Source: an uncultured Bacilli bacterium
GTDB lineage: Bacteria; Bacillota_I; Bacilli_A; RF39; UBA660
NCBI GenBank assembly: GCA_944331945.1
Contig: CALVJC010000012.1
Location: 1 to 7,102 of the forward strand
Direction: 5' to 3'
DNA: 7,102 nt
Below the pieces are notes generated by a model. That model did not search any database. It worked only from the letters and a program-made list of their open reading frames with translations, and was not told the origin of the DNA. Made by a program: the position numbers and the translations under genes. Positions 1 to 5,347 of this stretch are shown here, piece by piece (position 1 is the first letter of the stretch; each line of letters opens with the position of its first letter).

Positions 1-34
1 ATGTATCGTGGTATTTTAAAATAGGATTCTTATT

Positions 35-42
35 TTAGAAAA
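35..42. repeat. Left copy of putative 8-bp target-site duplication
   Basis: TTAGAAAA directly abuts the left inverted repeat and is repeated exactly at 256-263 next to the right inverted repeat. It overlaps a TAG at 36-38 that closes one reading frame entering from the left edge, so the element could have inserted at the 3' end of an upstream gene. Too little of that gene is in the window to identify it. Confidence 0.4.
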
Positions 43-73
43 TTTGAGTTCCGGTAAAATTTAGAAAAAAAAG

Positions 74-112
74 AAAAAAGTGAAAATGTGTTATCCACAG
101 ATTCACTTTTTT
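74..112 (+). terminator. Hairpin with A/T-tract stem, terminator-like
   Basis: AAAAAAGTGAA (74-84) pairs perfectly with TTCACTTTTTT (102-112). Inside, TGTG (87-90) pairs with CACA (96-99) around a TTATC loop. The descending arm ends in six T, as in an intrinsic terminator, and the A/T symmetry would let it work in both directions. A hairpin just inside an IS end that blocks read-through from outside promoters into the transposase is a known arrangement and would suit this element. It could also be the terminator of the gene to the left. Confidence 0.55.
91..99 (+). promoter_or_regulatory. Perfect DnaA-box sequence in the hairpin tip
   Basis: TTATCCACA matches the consensus DnaA box exactly. 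It is a single copy; I saw no cluster of boxes and no AT-rich unwinding repeats, so this is not an origin. It forms the apical loop and the descending arm of the inner stem of the 74-112 hairpin, so the match may come from that structure by chance. Confidence 0.35.
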
Positions 113-144
113 AAGTATAAAATAAGGGAAAAACTTCCAATTTT

Positions 145-153
145 TGTTATAAT
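145..153 (+). promoter_or_regulatory. Extended -10 promoter inside the miniature element
   Basis: TGTTATAAT fits the TG-N-TATAAT extended -10 consensus exactly. No good -35 lies 16-18 bp upstream, which extended -10 promoters tolerate. It points toward the stub at 206 and the gene at 317. No terminator-like structure lies between it and 317, so it could feed the downstream operon. Confidence 0.55.
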
Positions 154-205
154 TTAATTGGTAAAATAAATCATTACTAAACAAAAAATAAGGAGGTTGT
201 TTCCT

Positions 206-259
206 ATGAATAATTTTACTACAAATACATATGAAGTAAAAAACCGAAACTCAAGTTAG
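206..259 (+). pseudogene. 17-codon stub, likely truncated transposase start
   Basis: The ATG follows a consensus AGGAGG (191-196) at 9-nt spacing, an unusually good initiation site for so short a frame. The 17-residue peptide begins MNNFTTNTYEVK. Its last codons lie in and just past the right inverted repeat, and the stop TAG (257-259) lies in the right direct repeat. This is what an internal deletion joining a transposase start to the opposite IS end would give. The N-terminus resembles transposase starts I recall from gut Firmicutes, but the match is too short to name a family. A functional leader peptide for the gene at 317 is a less likely alternative. Confidence 0.4.
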
Positions 260-263
260 AAAA
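256..263. repeat. Right copy of putative 8-bp target-site duplication
   Basis: TTAGAAAA directly follows the right inverted repeat (243-255) and equals 35-42. The next bases diverge (T at 43 after the left copy, A at 264 after the right copy), so the repeat is exactly 8 bp. Confidence 0.4.
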
Positions 264-266
264 ATG

Positions 267-295
267 TTTTCATAGTCTTTTTATTATGTTAATAT
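267..295 (+). promoter_or_regulatory. Possible sigma-A promoter upstream of the TPR gene
   Basis: TTTTCA (267-272) and TAATAT (290-295) are separated by 17 bp, with 4 of 6 consensus matches in each box. The position, about 20 bp before the SD at 305-310, suits the gene at 317. In AT-rich DNA such matches are common, so the call is tentative. The better promoter sequence is the extended -10 at 145-153. Confidence 0.3.
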
Positions 296-316
296 AAAAG
301 AAAAAAGGAGAAAAAT

Positions 317-1156
317 ATGAAAAAAGAAAAAGATATAGAATTTGAAGAAAATACTTTAATGGAACAAGCTTATGACTTATTAGAGAAAGCTGAGAATGCT
401 TCTTCCGAAACGCAAGCCGTAAAATATGCCAAAAAGGCTTATGAACTTTGTCCGGACTGTTTTGACGCAGCTTGCTTTTTATCGGAAATAGAAGATAATG
501 CAATCAAGAGAATGGAAATTTTGGAACAGGGGTTAGAAACAGAAAAACAAAGATTACAAAAAGAAGGTTTTTTTGAAGAAGATTATATTGGGGTTTTCTA
601 TGGTGTTTTTGAGACAAGGCCTTATATTAGAGGATTATATCGGAAAGCCATTTATCTCATGGAAGATGGAAAATATACAAAGTCAATTGAAACTTGTAAA
701 GAAATTTTACACTTAAATGAGAGTGATAATACAGGAGCTCGTTATTTATTAATGTATTTATATGCTCAGAGAGAGGATGAAGAATCTCTTATAGAATTAG
801 AAAGTAAATATGAGGAAGAAACTTTTTCTACTTTATTTCCTATGTTCCTTTTATATTTTAAGTTAGAAGATCATGAGAAAGCGAAAGAATATTTACATAA
901 GATTAATGAAGAAAATCCTAACTTTCTTCTCTTCTTTACAGGTGATATGGAATTAGAAGAAAATGCCATTGATGGTTATTATCAGTTAGGACAAGCTTCT
1001 GAAATCTTGGGTTACTTTGGTACTTTTATTATGCCTATTTCCTTTTTAGCAGCTATAGGGGATTATGCTTTAACCTATTCTGAAGTAAAAAAGCCAAAGA
1101 AAAGCTCTTCTTCTACGAAGAAACAAGGGAAAAAGAAAGAAAGTCTGGCAAAATGA
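317..1156 (+). CDS. TPR-repeat protein, ST7-like
   Basis: This is a 279-residue soluble protein with no signal peptide or membrane segment. It is built of short amphipathic helix pairs typical of tetratricopeptide repeats; one unit is visible around residues 18-52 and another around 107-145. The stretch with ETRPY (99-103), a helix pair, then LNESDNTGARYLL (133-145) matches a pattern I know from bacterial TPR proteins related to ST7, which have ETRPYxR followed by LNPNDNQGVRYLL. TPRs bind other proteins; the partner is unknown. The C-terminus (about 257-279) is a low-complexity Lys/Ser tail that could contact nucleic acid or be disordered. The start is supported by AAGGAG (305-310) at 6-nt spacing. 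Its stop overlaps the next start codon as ATGA (1153-1156), which implies coupled translation with the oxidoreductase gene. Confidence 0.85.
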   Translation: MKKEKDIEFEENTLMEQAYDLLEKAENASSETQAVKYAKKAYELCPDCFDAACFLSEIEDNAIKRMEILEQGLETEKQRLQKEGFFEEDYIGVFYGVFETRPYIRGLYRKAIYLMEDGKYTKSIETCKEILHLNESDNTGARYLLMYLYAQREDEESLIELESKYEEETFSTLFPMFLLYFKLEDHEKAKEYLHKINEENPNFLLFFTGDMELEENAIDGYYQLGQASEILGYFGTFIMPISFLAAIGDYALTYSEVKKPKKSSSSTKKQGKKKESLAK

Positions 1157-1785
1157 AAAGAATGAAAGTGTTAATTTTAAATGGTAGTCCTAGGGTGAAT
1201 GGTTGTACTGCTAGAGCCTTACAGGAAGTAGAGAAGACTTTGGAAGAAGAGGGGATTGAAACAGAAACCATTTTAATTGGTAATCAGGATGTGCGTGGAT
1301 GTATTGCTTGCTAGAGTTGTGCGAAAACGGGAAAGTGTATTTTTGATGATATTGTCAATGAAATTGCTCCTAAATTTGAAGAAGCGGATGGTTTGATTGT
1401 GGGAACCCCTGTTTATTATGCGGGTGCGAATGGTATGTTGTTAGCTTTCTTAGATCGTTTGTTTTTTAGTACTCATTTTGATAAATCGATGAAAGTGGGA
1501 GCTTCGGTTATTTCTTCAAGAAGAGCAGGTTCTACTTCGGCTTATGATGAGATTAATAAATATTTTGGTATTTGCAATATGCCGATTGTCTCTAGTACTT
1601 ATTGGAATGAAGTGCATGGTTCCAAACAAGAAGAGGTAGAAAAGGATTTAGAAGGTTTACAGACAATGCGGAATTTGGCCCGTAACATGGCGTTTATGAT
1701 GAAAGCAATTCAATTAGGAAAAGAAAAGTATGGTTTACCTAAGATGGAACGAGGAGTCTTTACGAATTTTTCTGATGGACTATAA
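1153..1785 (+). pseudogene. NAD(P)H-dependent FMN oxidoreductase with in-frame TAG
   Basis: Apart from one internal stop, this frame encodes a 210-codon flavodoxin-fold reductase of the NADPH-dependent FMN reductase family, about the usual length. Visible landmarks are an FMN-phosphate loop (LNGSPR from residue 9, then NGCT at 16-19), a four-Cys cluster (C50, C53, C56, C62), and the flavin-contacting GTPVYY at 84-89. Codon 54 is TAG (1312-1314), between C53 and C56, where relatives commonly have Gln or Gly; CAG to TAG would be one transition. The rest of the frame is undamaged, so the lesion is recent, a sequencing error, or suppressed. A TTG restart at 1393 would lack the FMN loop and Cys cluster and would hardly be functional. 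Translation could start at 1153, overlapping the upstream stop, or at ATG 1162; no strong SD is seen, which fits coupling. Confidence 0.85.
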
Positions 1786-1801
1786 AGAAAGGACGGAATT
1801 T

Positions 1802-3166
1802 ATGGCAGTTAATTTTGTATTAGAATGTGATAAAAAACTAGATTACCTTTCTGAGCTGGAGGCAAGACTTCAAAAAGAAGCTTCTCGTATTTTATCCTTT
1901 TTTCATTTAACTGATTTGAAAGAACCCAAGAAAATTAAGATATGGACCGATCGTGCTTTGTATCAAAAATATTTGGAACCATATGTTGGTACTTATTATG
2001 AGTGGATGAACGGGGATACTTATGATGGAAATATAAATTTATTGTCTATTGAAGAATGCCAGAAGACTCAAGCCCATCAAGATATGGATTTTGAAGAACT
2101 TGTCGAGACCATTCAACATGAGTTTGTTCATGCCTGTCAACAAGAGATCAATGATGATGCAGAAGGGGTGGAATGGTTCTGGGAAGCTCTTGCCACTAAT
2201 TTGGGTAATCCCTTTGATCATGTTGCGAGTTTACAATGTGAGGCGGAAGATTTGATTTATCGTTTTACTGAGACGCCTTATAACTACGTAATAGCTTATA
2301 CTTTAGGGAAATATTTATTGGAAAATTATCCTCATGAAAAAATATTAGATTATGTGAAACATCCGGAACATTTAAAAGAAGATACAAGAAAAATTTTTGA
2401 GGAAGAAAAAGTTTGGTTTCGAAAAAACTATTTACCACTTTCCCCGGTTCCAAAGGCGAAAAATGAGGATTTTGTTTTTTATACTTCAGAATGTTTCCGT
2501 GAGTTTTCAGAAGGGGCTCTTCCTATTTTAAGTAAAAAGAAAAAAGATGCCCTTGCTTTTTTTGGACTTTCACAATTTCGGAAAACGGAAATTAATTTGT
2601 TTGATAACCAAGAACAATTTCGGAGTTTTATACAACAATTACGGTGGAAGGAAAGTAAGATCCCTGATTATTGTCAAGGTACTTATGATGATATGATGGT
2701 GAATTGTTTTATAGATCCTGATAAGATTTTGGAGAGTTATCAATTTGGTAGTGCAAGGATTTTTCATGAATATCTTCATATTTTATATTCTTTCATTACT
2801 GATCAAAGAGTTGTTTGGTTTGATGAGGGCCTTGCTTTAAATTTATCAGGAGAAATGAATTTTTTGCAAGAAGAGGAAGCTTTCAAAAATTGGCTGATGA
2901 AAGAAATATCATGGAAAGAGATTCCTAACAATATGAATCATTTTACTCATGAAAATTCTTCCTTTTCAAATGGTTATGCTTATTCTTACTTGGCTGTGCG
3001 ATATTTACTAGAAACGCAACCGAAAGAAGCAATGCAGGAGATGGTAAAAAATAGTCAAGAAGTGATAAAGTTTGGAAAAACAGTTTTACCTGCTGCGCTA
3101 GATTATTATAACAATCAATTGCATTTTAAATCAGAAAATAGTATAACGGTTAAACAAAGGAAATGA
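1802..3166 (+). CDS. Tandem two-domain zinc metallopeptidase (peptidase MA-like)
   Basis: A 454-residue protein with no signal peptide, so probably cytoplasmic, made of two related gluzincin-type halves. Half one has HEFVH (106-110) and the putative third zinc ligand E128 in WFWEALA; half two has HEYLH (322-326) and E342 in WFDEGLA. HExxH plus a downstream Glu in a W-x-x-EGLA context is the signature of the peptidase MA-like superfamily. A shared TYD motif lies 27-32 residues before each HExxH (residues 73-75 and 294-296), and YLL-containing helices follow both sites, so the halves arose by duplication. Both sites keep all ligands and the catalytic Glu, so both may be active; the substrate is unknown. 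ATG 1802 has AAAGGA at 1788-1793 with 8-nt spacing. Longer in-frame starts (1730, 1775) would overlap the oxidoreductase frame and are less likely. Confidence 0.85.
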   Translation: MAVNFVLECDKKLDYLSELEARLQKEASRILSFFHLTDLKEPKKIKIWTDRALYQKYLEPYVGTYYEWMNGDTYDGNINLLSIEECQKTQAHQDMDFEELVETIQHEFVHACQQEINDDAEGVEWFWEALATNLGNPFDHVASLQCEAEDLIYRFTETPYNYVIAYTLGKYLLENYPHEKILDYVKHPEHLKEDTRKIFEEEKVWFRKNYLPLSPVPKAKNEDFVFYTSECFREFSEGALPILSKKKKDALAFFGLSQFRKTEINLFDNQEQFRSFIQQLRWKESKIPDYCQGTYDDMMVNCFIDPDKILESYQFGSARIFHEYLHILYSFITDQRVVWFDEGLALNLSGEMNFLQEEEAFKNWLMKEISWKEIPNNMNHFTHENSSFSNGYAYSYLAVRYLLETQPKEAMQEMVKNSQEVIKFGKTVLPAALDYYNNQLHFKSENSITVKQRK

Positions 3167-3179
3167 TTGCTTTTTTATA

Positions 3180-3210
3180 TCACTTGTACGAATAATGATT
3201 TCGTTAGTGA
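3180..3210. other. Hairpin in the 81-nt gap before the Nudix gene
   Basis: TCACT (3180-3184) pairs with AGTGA (3206-3210), and ACGAA (3188-3192) with TTCGT (3200-3204), leaving a 7-nt loop and a small internal bulge. No T-run follows, so it is not an intrinsic terminator. It could be an mRNA-stability element or an operator, or chance. No convincing promoter was found in this gap, so the Nudix gene may depend on read-through. Confidence 0.25.
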
Positions 3211-3247
3211 AACAAGAAACAACAAGTTTGTTAAGGAGATTGCTATT

Positions 3248-3703
3248 ATGGGATATATAATGAATTTAAGAAAATATGTTGGACACGAACCATTAATCGG
3301 TTTAGGGGCTACCACATTAGTGTTCAATGATAAGAAAGAGTTGCTTTTAAATTTAAGAGCGGATACAAATACTTGGGGAATTCCAGGCGGTTCGATGGAA
3401 TTATATGAAACGATAGAAGAAACTGCTGTAAGAGAGTTGAAAGAAGAAGCAGGTATCAATGCAGAGGAGTTAGAATTGGTTACGATATTATCGGGTAAAG
3501 AATACTACTTTGAATATCCTAATGGAGATAAAATGTGTACAGTCATCGTACTTTTTAAAGTGCTAAATTATACCGGGGATATAAAAGTTTCTGATAAGGA
3601 AAGTAAACAATTAAAGTTCTTTCCCTTAGATCATTTACCTACGATGGAGTCAAGGGCGCAAGCGATTGTGGATAAAATTAACAATGGATCAATAAAAATA
3701 TAG
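3248..3703 (+). CDS. Nudix hydrolase
   Basis: A 151-residue cytoplasmic protein that should hydrolyse a nucleoside-diphosphate-linked substrate with divalent metal. The Nudix box GX5EX7REUXEEXGU is complete at residues 48-70, including the metal-binding R62-E63 and E66-E67. It sits after the usual WGIPGG approach (43-48). The N-terminal LRKYVGHEPLI is typical of small Firmicutes Nudix proteins of about 150 residues, often loosely annotated as MutT-like or ADP-ribose pyrophosphatase; the substrate cannot be read from sequence. ATG 3248 is chosen because AAGGAG (3233-3238) lies 9 nt upstream. An in-frame TTG at 3167 would add 27 residues with no SD or homology, and ATG 3260 lies too far from the SD. 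Confidence 0.93.
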   Translation: MGYIMNLRKYVGHEPLIGLGATTLVFNDKKELLLNLRADTNTWGIPGGSMELYETIEETAVRELKEEAGINAEELELVTILSGKEYYFEYPNGDKMCTVIVLFKVLNYTGDIKVSDKESKQLKFFPLDHLPTMESRAQAIVDKINNGSIKI

Positions 3704-3735
3704 TACAATAGTTATTTGGAAAAATGGAGGATTGT

Positions 3736-4293
3736 ATGAAAAAAATATTATTATGTCTTTGCTCTTTGGTTATGGTTTTAGGATTAACCGGTTGTGGAAC
3801 GGATCCGGTAGAGGAAGCAAAGCAAGATTTACAAGAGACACAACAAAAATATGGTCTAGTTGAAGAAGAAACTGTCGAAGTATTAGTTGCAAAATTTAAT
3901 ACAGAAGTGATGGATCATAGTTCTTTAAATCCTGCTTCTACTGACTATTTGACTATATCTGAAGATGCTTATTGGTATGGATTGATTACCGGAGTATATT
4001 TAGTGGTTTATCCAGAAGAATTTACTGGTGATTTAAGTAATGATATTGTTGATTATATGGTTTTATATGTCCTTAAGAATAGTGAAAATGAATCTAATGT
4101 GAATGAGTATGTAGAACATTTAATTAAAGCTAATAATCAAGATATTACCAGTACAGAGGTAAGTGAATTAGTAGCGAGTGCTATAGATTCTACTGATGAG
4201 GGTACAACTGCGAATAATGGTAAAGGAATTAGTATCGGATATATTGATAATGAAGATAATTATCAATATCAGGTGATTCGATTATATGAGTAA
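3736..4293 (+). CDS. Small exported lipoprotein of unknown function
   Basis: A 185-residue protein with a clear lipoprotein signal: MKK at the N-terminus, a hydrophobic core (4-16), and the lipobox LTGC at 17-20. Diacylglyceryl modification of C20 and retention on the outer face of the membrane are therefore expected. The mature part is acidic and starts with a Glu/Gln/Lys-rich helix (about 24-48). A central, more hydrophobic stretch with several Tyr follows (about 70-115), and the C-terminal 60 residues are rich in Asn, Asp, Ser and Thr. I recognise no domain. ATG 3736 has GGAGG (3726-3730) at 5-nt spacing; the in-frame ATG at 3724 overlaps that SD and would spoil the signal peptide. It lies 32 nt after the Nudix stop and 17 nt before the next gene. 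Confidence 0.85.
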   Translation: MKKILLCLCSLVMVLGLTGCGTDPVEEAKQDLQETQQKYGLVEEETVEVLVAKFNTEVMDHSSLNPASTDYLTISEDAYWYGLITGVYLVVYPEEFTGDLSNDIVDYMVLYVLKNSENESNVNEYVEHLIKANNQDITSTEVSELVASAIDSTDEGTTANNGKGISIGYIDNEDNYQYQVIRLYE

Positions 4294-4310
4294 TATTTTA
4301 AGGTGGAAAT

Positions 4311-5068
4311 ATGCAGAATGTAGATGTGGAGAAAGCAATACCATGGAATCCTTGGCATGGCTGTAAAAAGGTAAGTAGTGGTTGTAAAAACTGTTTTGTA
4401 TATAAAATGGATCAAAGATATGGAAGAGATACCACGGTTATCACAAAAGGTAAAACGACTTATGAGTTGAAAGAGAAAGATTGTCCTCCTAATTCCTTGG
4501 TTAAATTGTGTTTTTCGTCTGATTTTTTCATTGAAGAAGCAGATGAGTGGCGAGATGGTTGTTGGGATTTTATTAGAAGAAAAGATTGTATTTTGTTATG
4601 ACAACGAAAAGGCCGGAAAGAATAGCAGAGTGTGTTCCAGAAGACTGGGGTGATGGTTGGGATCATGTTCATATTAGTATTTCTATAGAAAATCAAGAAA
4701 TGGCCGATATTAGACTTACACACTTTTTGAAAGCTCCAGTAAAACATAGAGAAGTATTTTGTTCTCCATTAATTGGTCCCATATCTTTAGGAAAATATTT
4801 AGATACAGGATTAATAAAGGGGGTTAATGTTGGTGGAGAAATGGCTCCAATAAAGGATGTTAGACCGATAAAATATGAATGGGTTAAAAATTTATATTTG
4901 GAAGCGAAAGAAAGAAATATTGAGTTTTATTTTCATCAAAGTGGTTCCATGTTTTTAAAAGATGGTAAAAATATTGGTAAATGGAATTTAAAAGAACAAA
5001 TTAAATGTGCGGAAGAAGTACAACAGGAACTTGAGAGGCTTTATGGAGCTATAACTGTAAAGAAATGA
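4311..5068 (+). pseudogene. Phage Gp37/Gp68-like (DUF5131) gene, frameshifted
   Basis: Two frames together encode one DUF5131 protein of about 252 residues, near family length. The first (4311-4601) starts after AGGTGG (4301-4306) and has the hallmark PWNPWHGC and three-Cys motif C18-x6-C25-x2-C28, then SDFFIEEADEW. It stops soon after DC at 4584-4589. The second frame resumes at once with YFVMTTKRPERI, matching the family's conserved TKR segment, then PEDWGDGWD, NVGGE and the C-terminal FYFHQSG. One lost T near 4589 (GATTGT then ATTTT instead of TATTTT) explains the shift exactly. No slippery heptamer is visible, so programmed frameshifting is unlikely. The Cys motif resembles that of radical SAM enzymes, and the family often pairs with a three-Cys-motif partner protein, which is absent here. 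The biochemical role is unknown. Confidence 0.85.
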
Positions 5069-5091
5069 AAAGAAAATAGGAAGAAGGAAAT

Positions 5092-5226
5092 ATGAAGACA
5101 ATAGAAAATCAAAGTTATGAGGAAGAGCGAGCTTTATACCATTTACAAGATACAAAAGTGGTGCATTGTACTTTTGCTGGAGAAAAAGATGGTGAAGCTT
5201 GGAAAAGTGGCAGGAAATATATGTAA
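5092..5226 (+). pseudogene. DUF3737-like protein, N-terminal fragment
   Basis: A 44-codon frame starts 23 nt after the DUF5131 stop, with AGGAAG (5078-5083) at 8-nt spacing. Its opening, MKTIENQSYEEERALY, followed by CTF and DGE, matches the N-terminus of DUF3737 proteins, which are normally about 280 residues and predicted to form repeated beta strands. After GEKDGE the frame reads AWKSGRKYM and stops. Adding one A near 5195 would restore a family-like GES and open another phase (codons from 5196) that runs without a stop to 5313-5315, through the terminator. That phase does not show the LRYPLWH segment expected next, so most of the gene is also deleted or diverged. It is best read as a decayed remnant; a free-standing 44-residue protein is unlikely. 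Confidence 0.6.
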
Positions 5227-5271
5227 TAAGTTCTGCTTATGAAAATTTAAGAAACTTAGTTGACAAAGATG

Positions 5272-5300
5272 GACAAAAAAGTAAGTTTTTTGTCTTTTTT
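5272..5300 (+). terminator. Intrinsic terminator closing the gene block
   Basis: GACAAAAAA (5272-5280) and TTTTTTGTC (5286-5294) form a perfect 9-bp stem around a GTAAG loop, followed directly by six T (5295-5300) and further pyrimidines. It lies after the DUF3737 remnant and just before the promoter of the next gene, separating the two transcription units. Confidence 0.8.
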
Positions 5301-5312
5301 TCTCTTTTCTTC

Positions 5313-5321
5313 TGATATAAT
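5313..5321 (+). promoter_or_regulatory. Extended -10 promoter of the 5348 gene
   Basis: TGATATAAT fits TG-N-TATAAT exactly, 13 bp before the SD AAAGGAG (5334-5340) of the following gene. The best -35 candidate, TTGTCT (5290-5295), has a 20-bp spacer, which is too long, so the extended -10 probably carries recognition. That candidate overlaps the terminator stem, so terminator and promoter are packed tightly. Confidence 0.65.
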
Positions 5322-5347
5322 GATAGTAAGAGTAAAGGAGTGAAAAA

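Larger units (their letters stand above)
43..255 (+). mobile_element. MITE-like, internally deleted insertion sequence
   Basis: The ends are imperfect 13-bp inverted repeats: TTTGAGTTCCGGT at 43-55, and the reverse complement of 243-255, CTTGAGTTTCGGT (11 of 13 match). Directly outside both ends lies the same 8-mer, TTAGAAAA (35-42 and 256-263), as expected for a target-site duplication. The interior carries a terminator-like hairpin near the left end, an extended -10 promoter, an SD, and a start codon whose short frame runs into the right terminal repeat. That order matches the start of an IS transposase gene with the rest of the coding region deleted. The parent IS family is not identified. 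The 8-mer is AT-rich and a third copy occurs at 61-68, so the duplication alone is weak; the combination with inverted repeats carries the call. Confidence 0.5.

Noticed and set aside
1..34. Short frames entering from the left edge (stops at 22-24, 17-19 and 36-38)
   Set aside because: At most 12 codons are visible in any phase, too few to support or identify an upstream gene.
61..68. Third TTAGAAAA copy as the true left target-site duplication
   Set aside because: It lies inside the left inverted repeat and has no terminal repeat next to it; it only shows that this 8-mer is easy to find here.
91..160. Replication origin or plasmid origin suggested by the DnaA box
   Set aside because: Only one box, no further boxes or iterons, and no replication gene nearby.
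1312..1314. TAG read as a sense codon by general code reassignment, selenocysteine or pyrrolysine
   Set aside because: Genes at 3248 and 5348 end in TAG, so it is a normal stop here; selenocysteine uses TGA; nothing in the window suggests pyrrolysine machinery.
1393..1785. A separate 130-residue gene starting at TTG 1393
   Set aside because: It is the in-phase downstream part of the oxidoreductase after the internal TAG, has no SD, and would lack the FMN-phosphate loop and Cys cluster.
1730..1801. Longer start for the metallopeptidase gene
   Set aside because: It would overlap the oxidoreductase frame by up to 56 nt and the added residues look like out-of-phase translation; ATG 1802 has a well-spaced SD.
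2039..2453. Open frames on the opposite strand and in other phases inside the metallopeptidase gene, and similar ones elsewhere (270-503, 3175-3459, 4460-4747, 6473-6670 minus)
   Set aside because: They lie within genes with clear family matches and have no convincing start sites or protein features; they are shadows of real genes.
3167..3247. TTG 3167 as the start of the Nudix gene
   Set aside because: No SD precedes it and the added residues are unlike the family; ATG 3248 has AAGGAG at 9 nt.
4580..4602. Programmed -1 frameshift joining the two DUF5131 frames
   Set aside because: No X-XXY-YYZ slippery heptamer precedes the first stop and no strong downstream hairpin was seen; a one-base deletion is the simpler explanation.
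5211..5228. Similarity between CAGGAAATATATGTAATA here and the minus-strand end of the 6869-7102 gene (QEIYVI in both)
   Set aside because: Only 16 of 18 bases match, and the similarity does not extend to either side; likely chance in AT-rich DNA.
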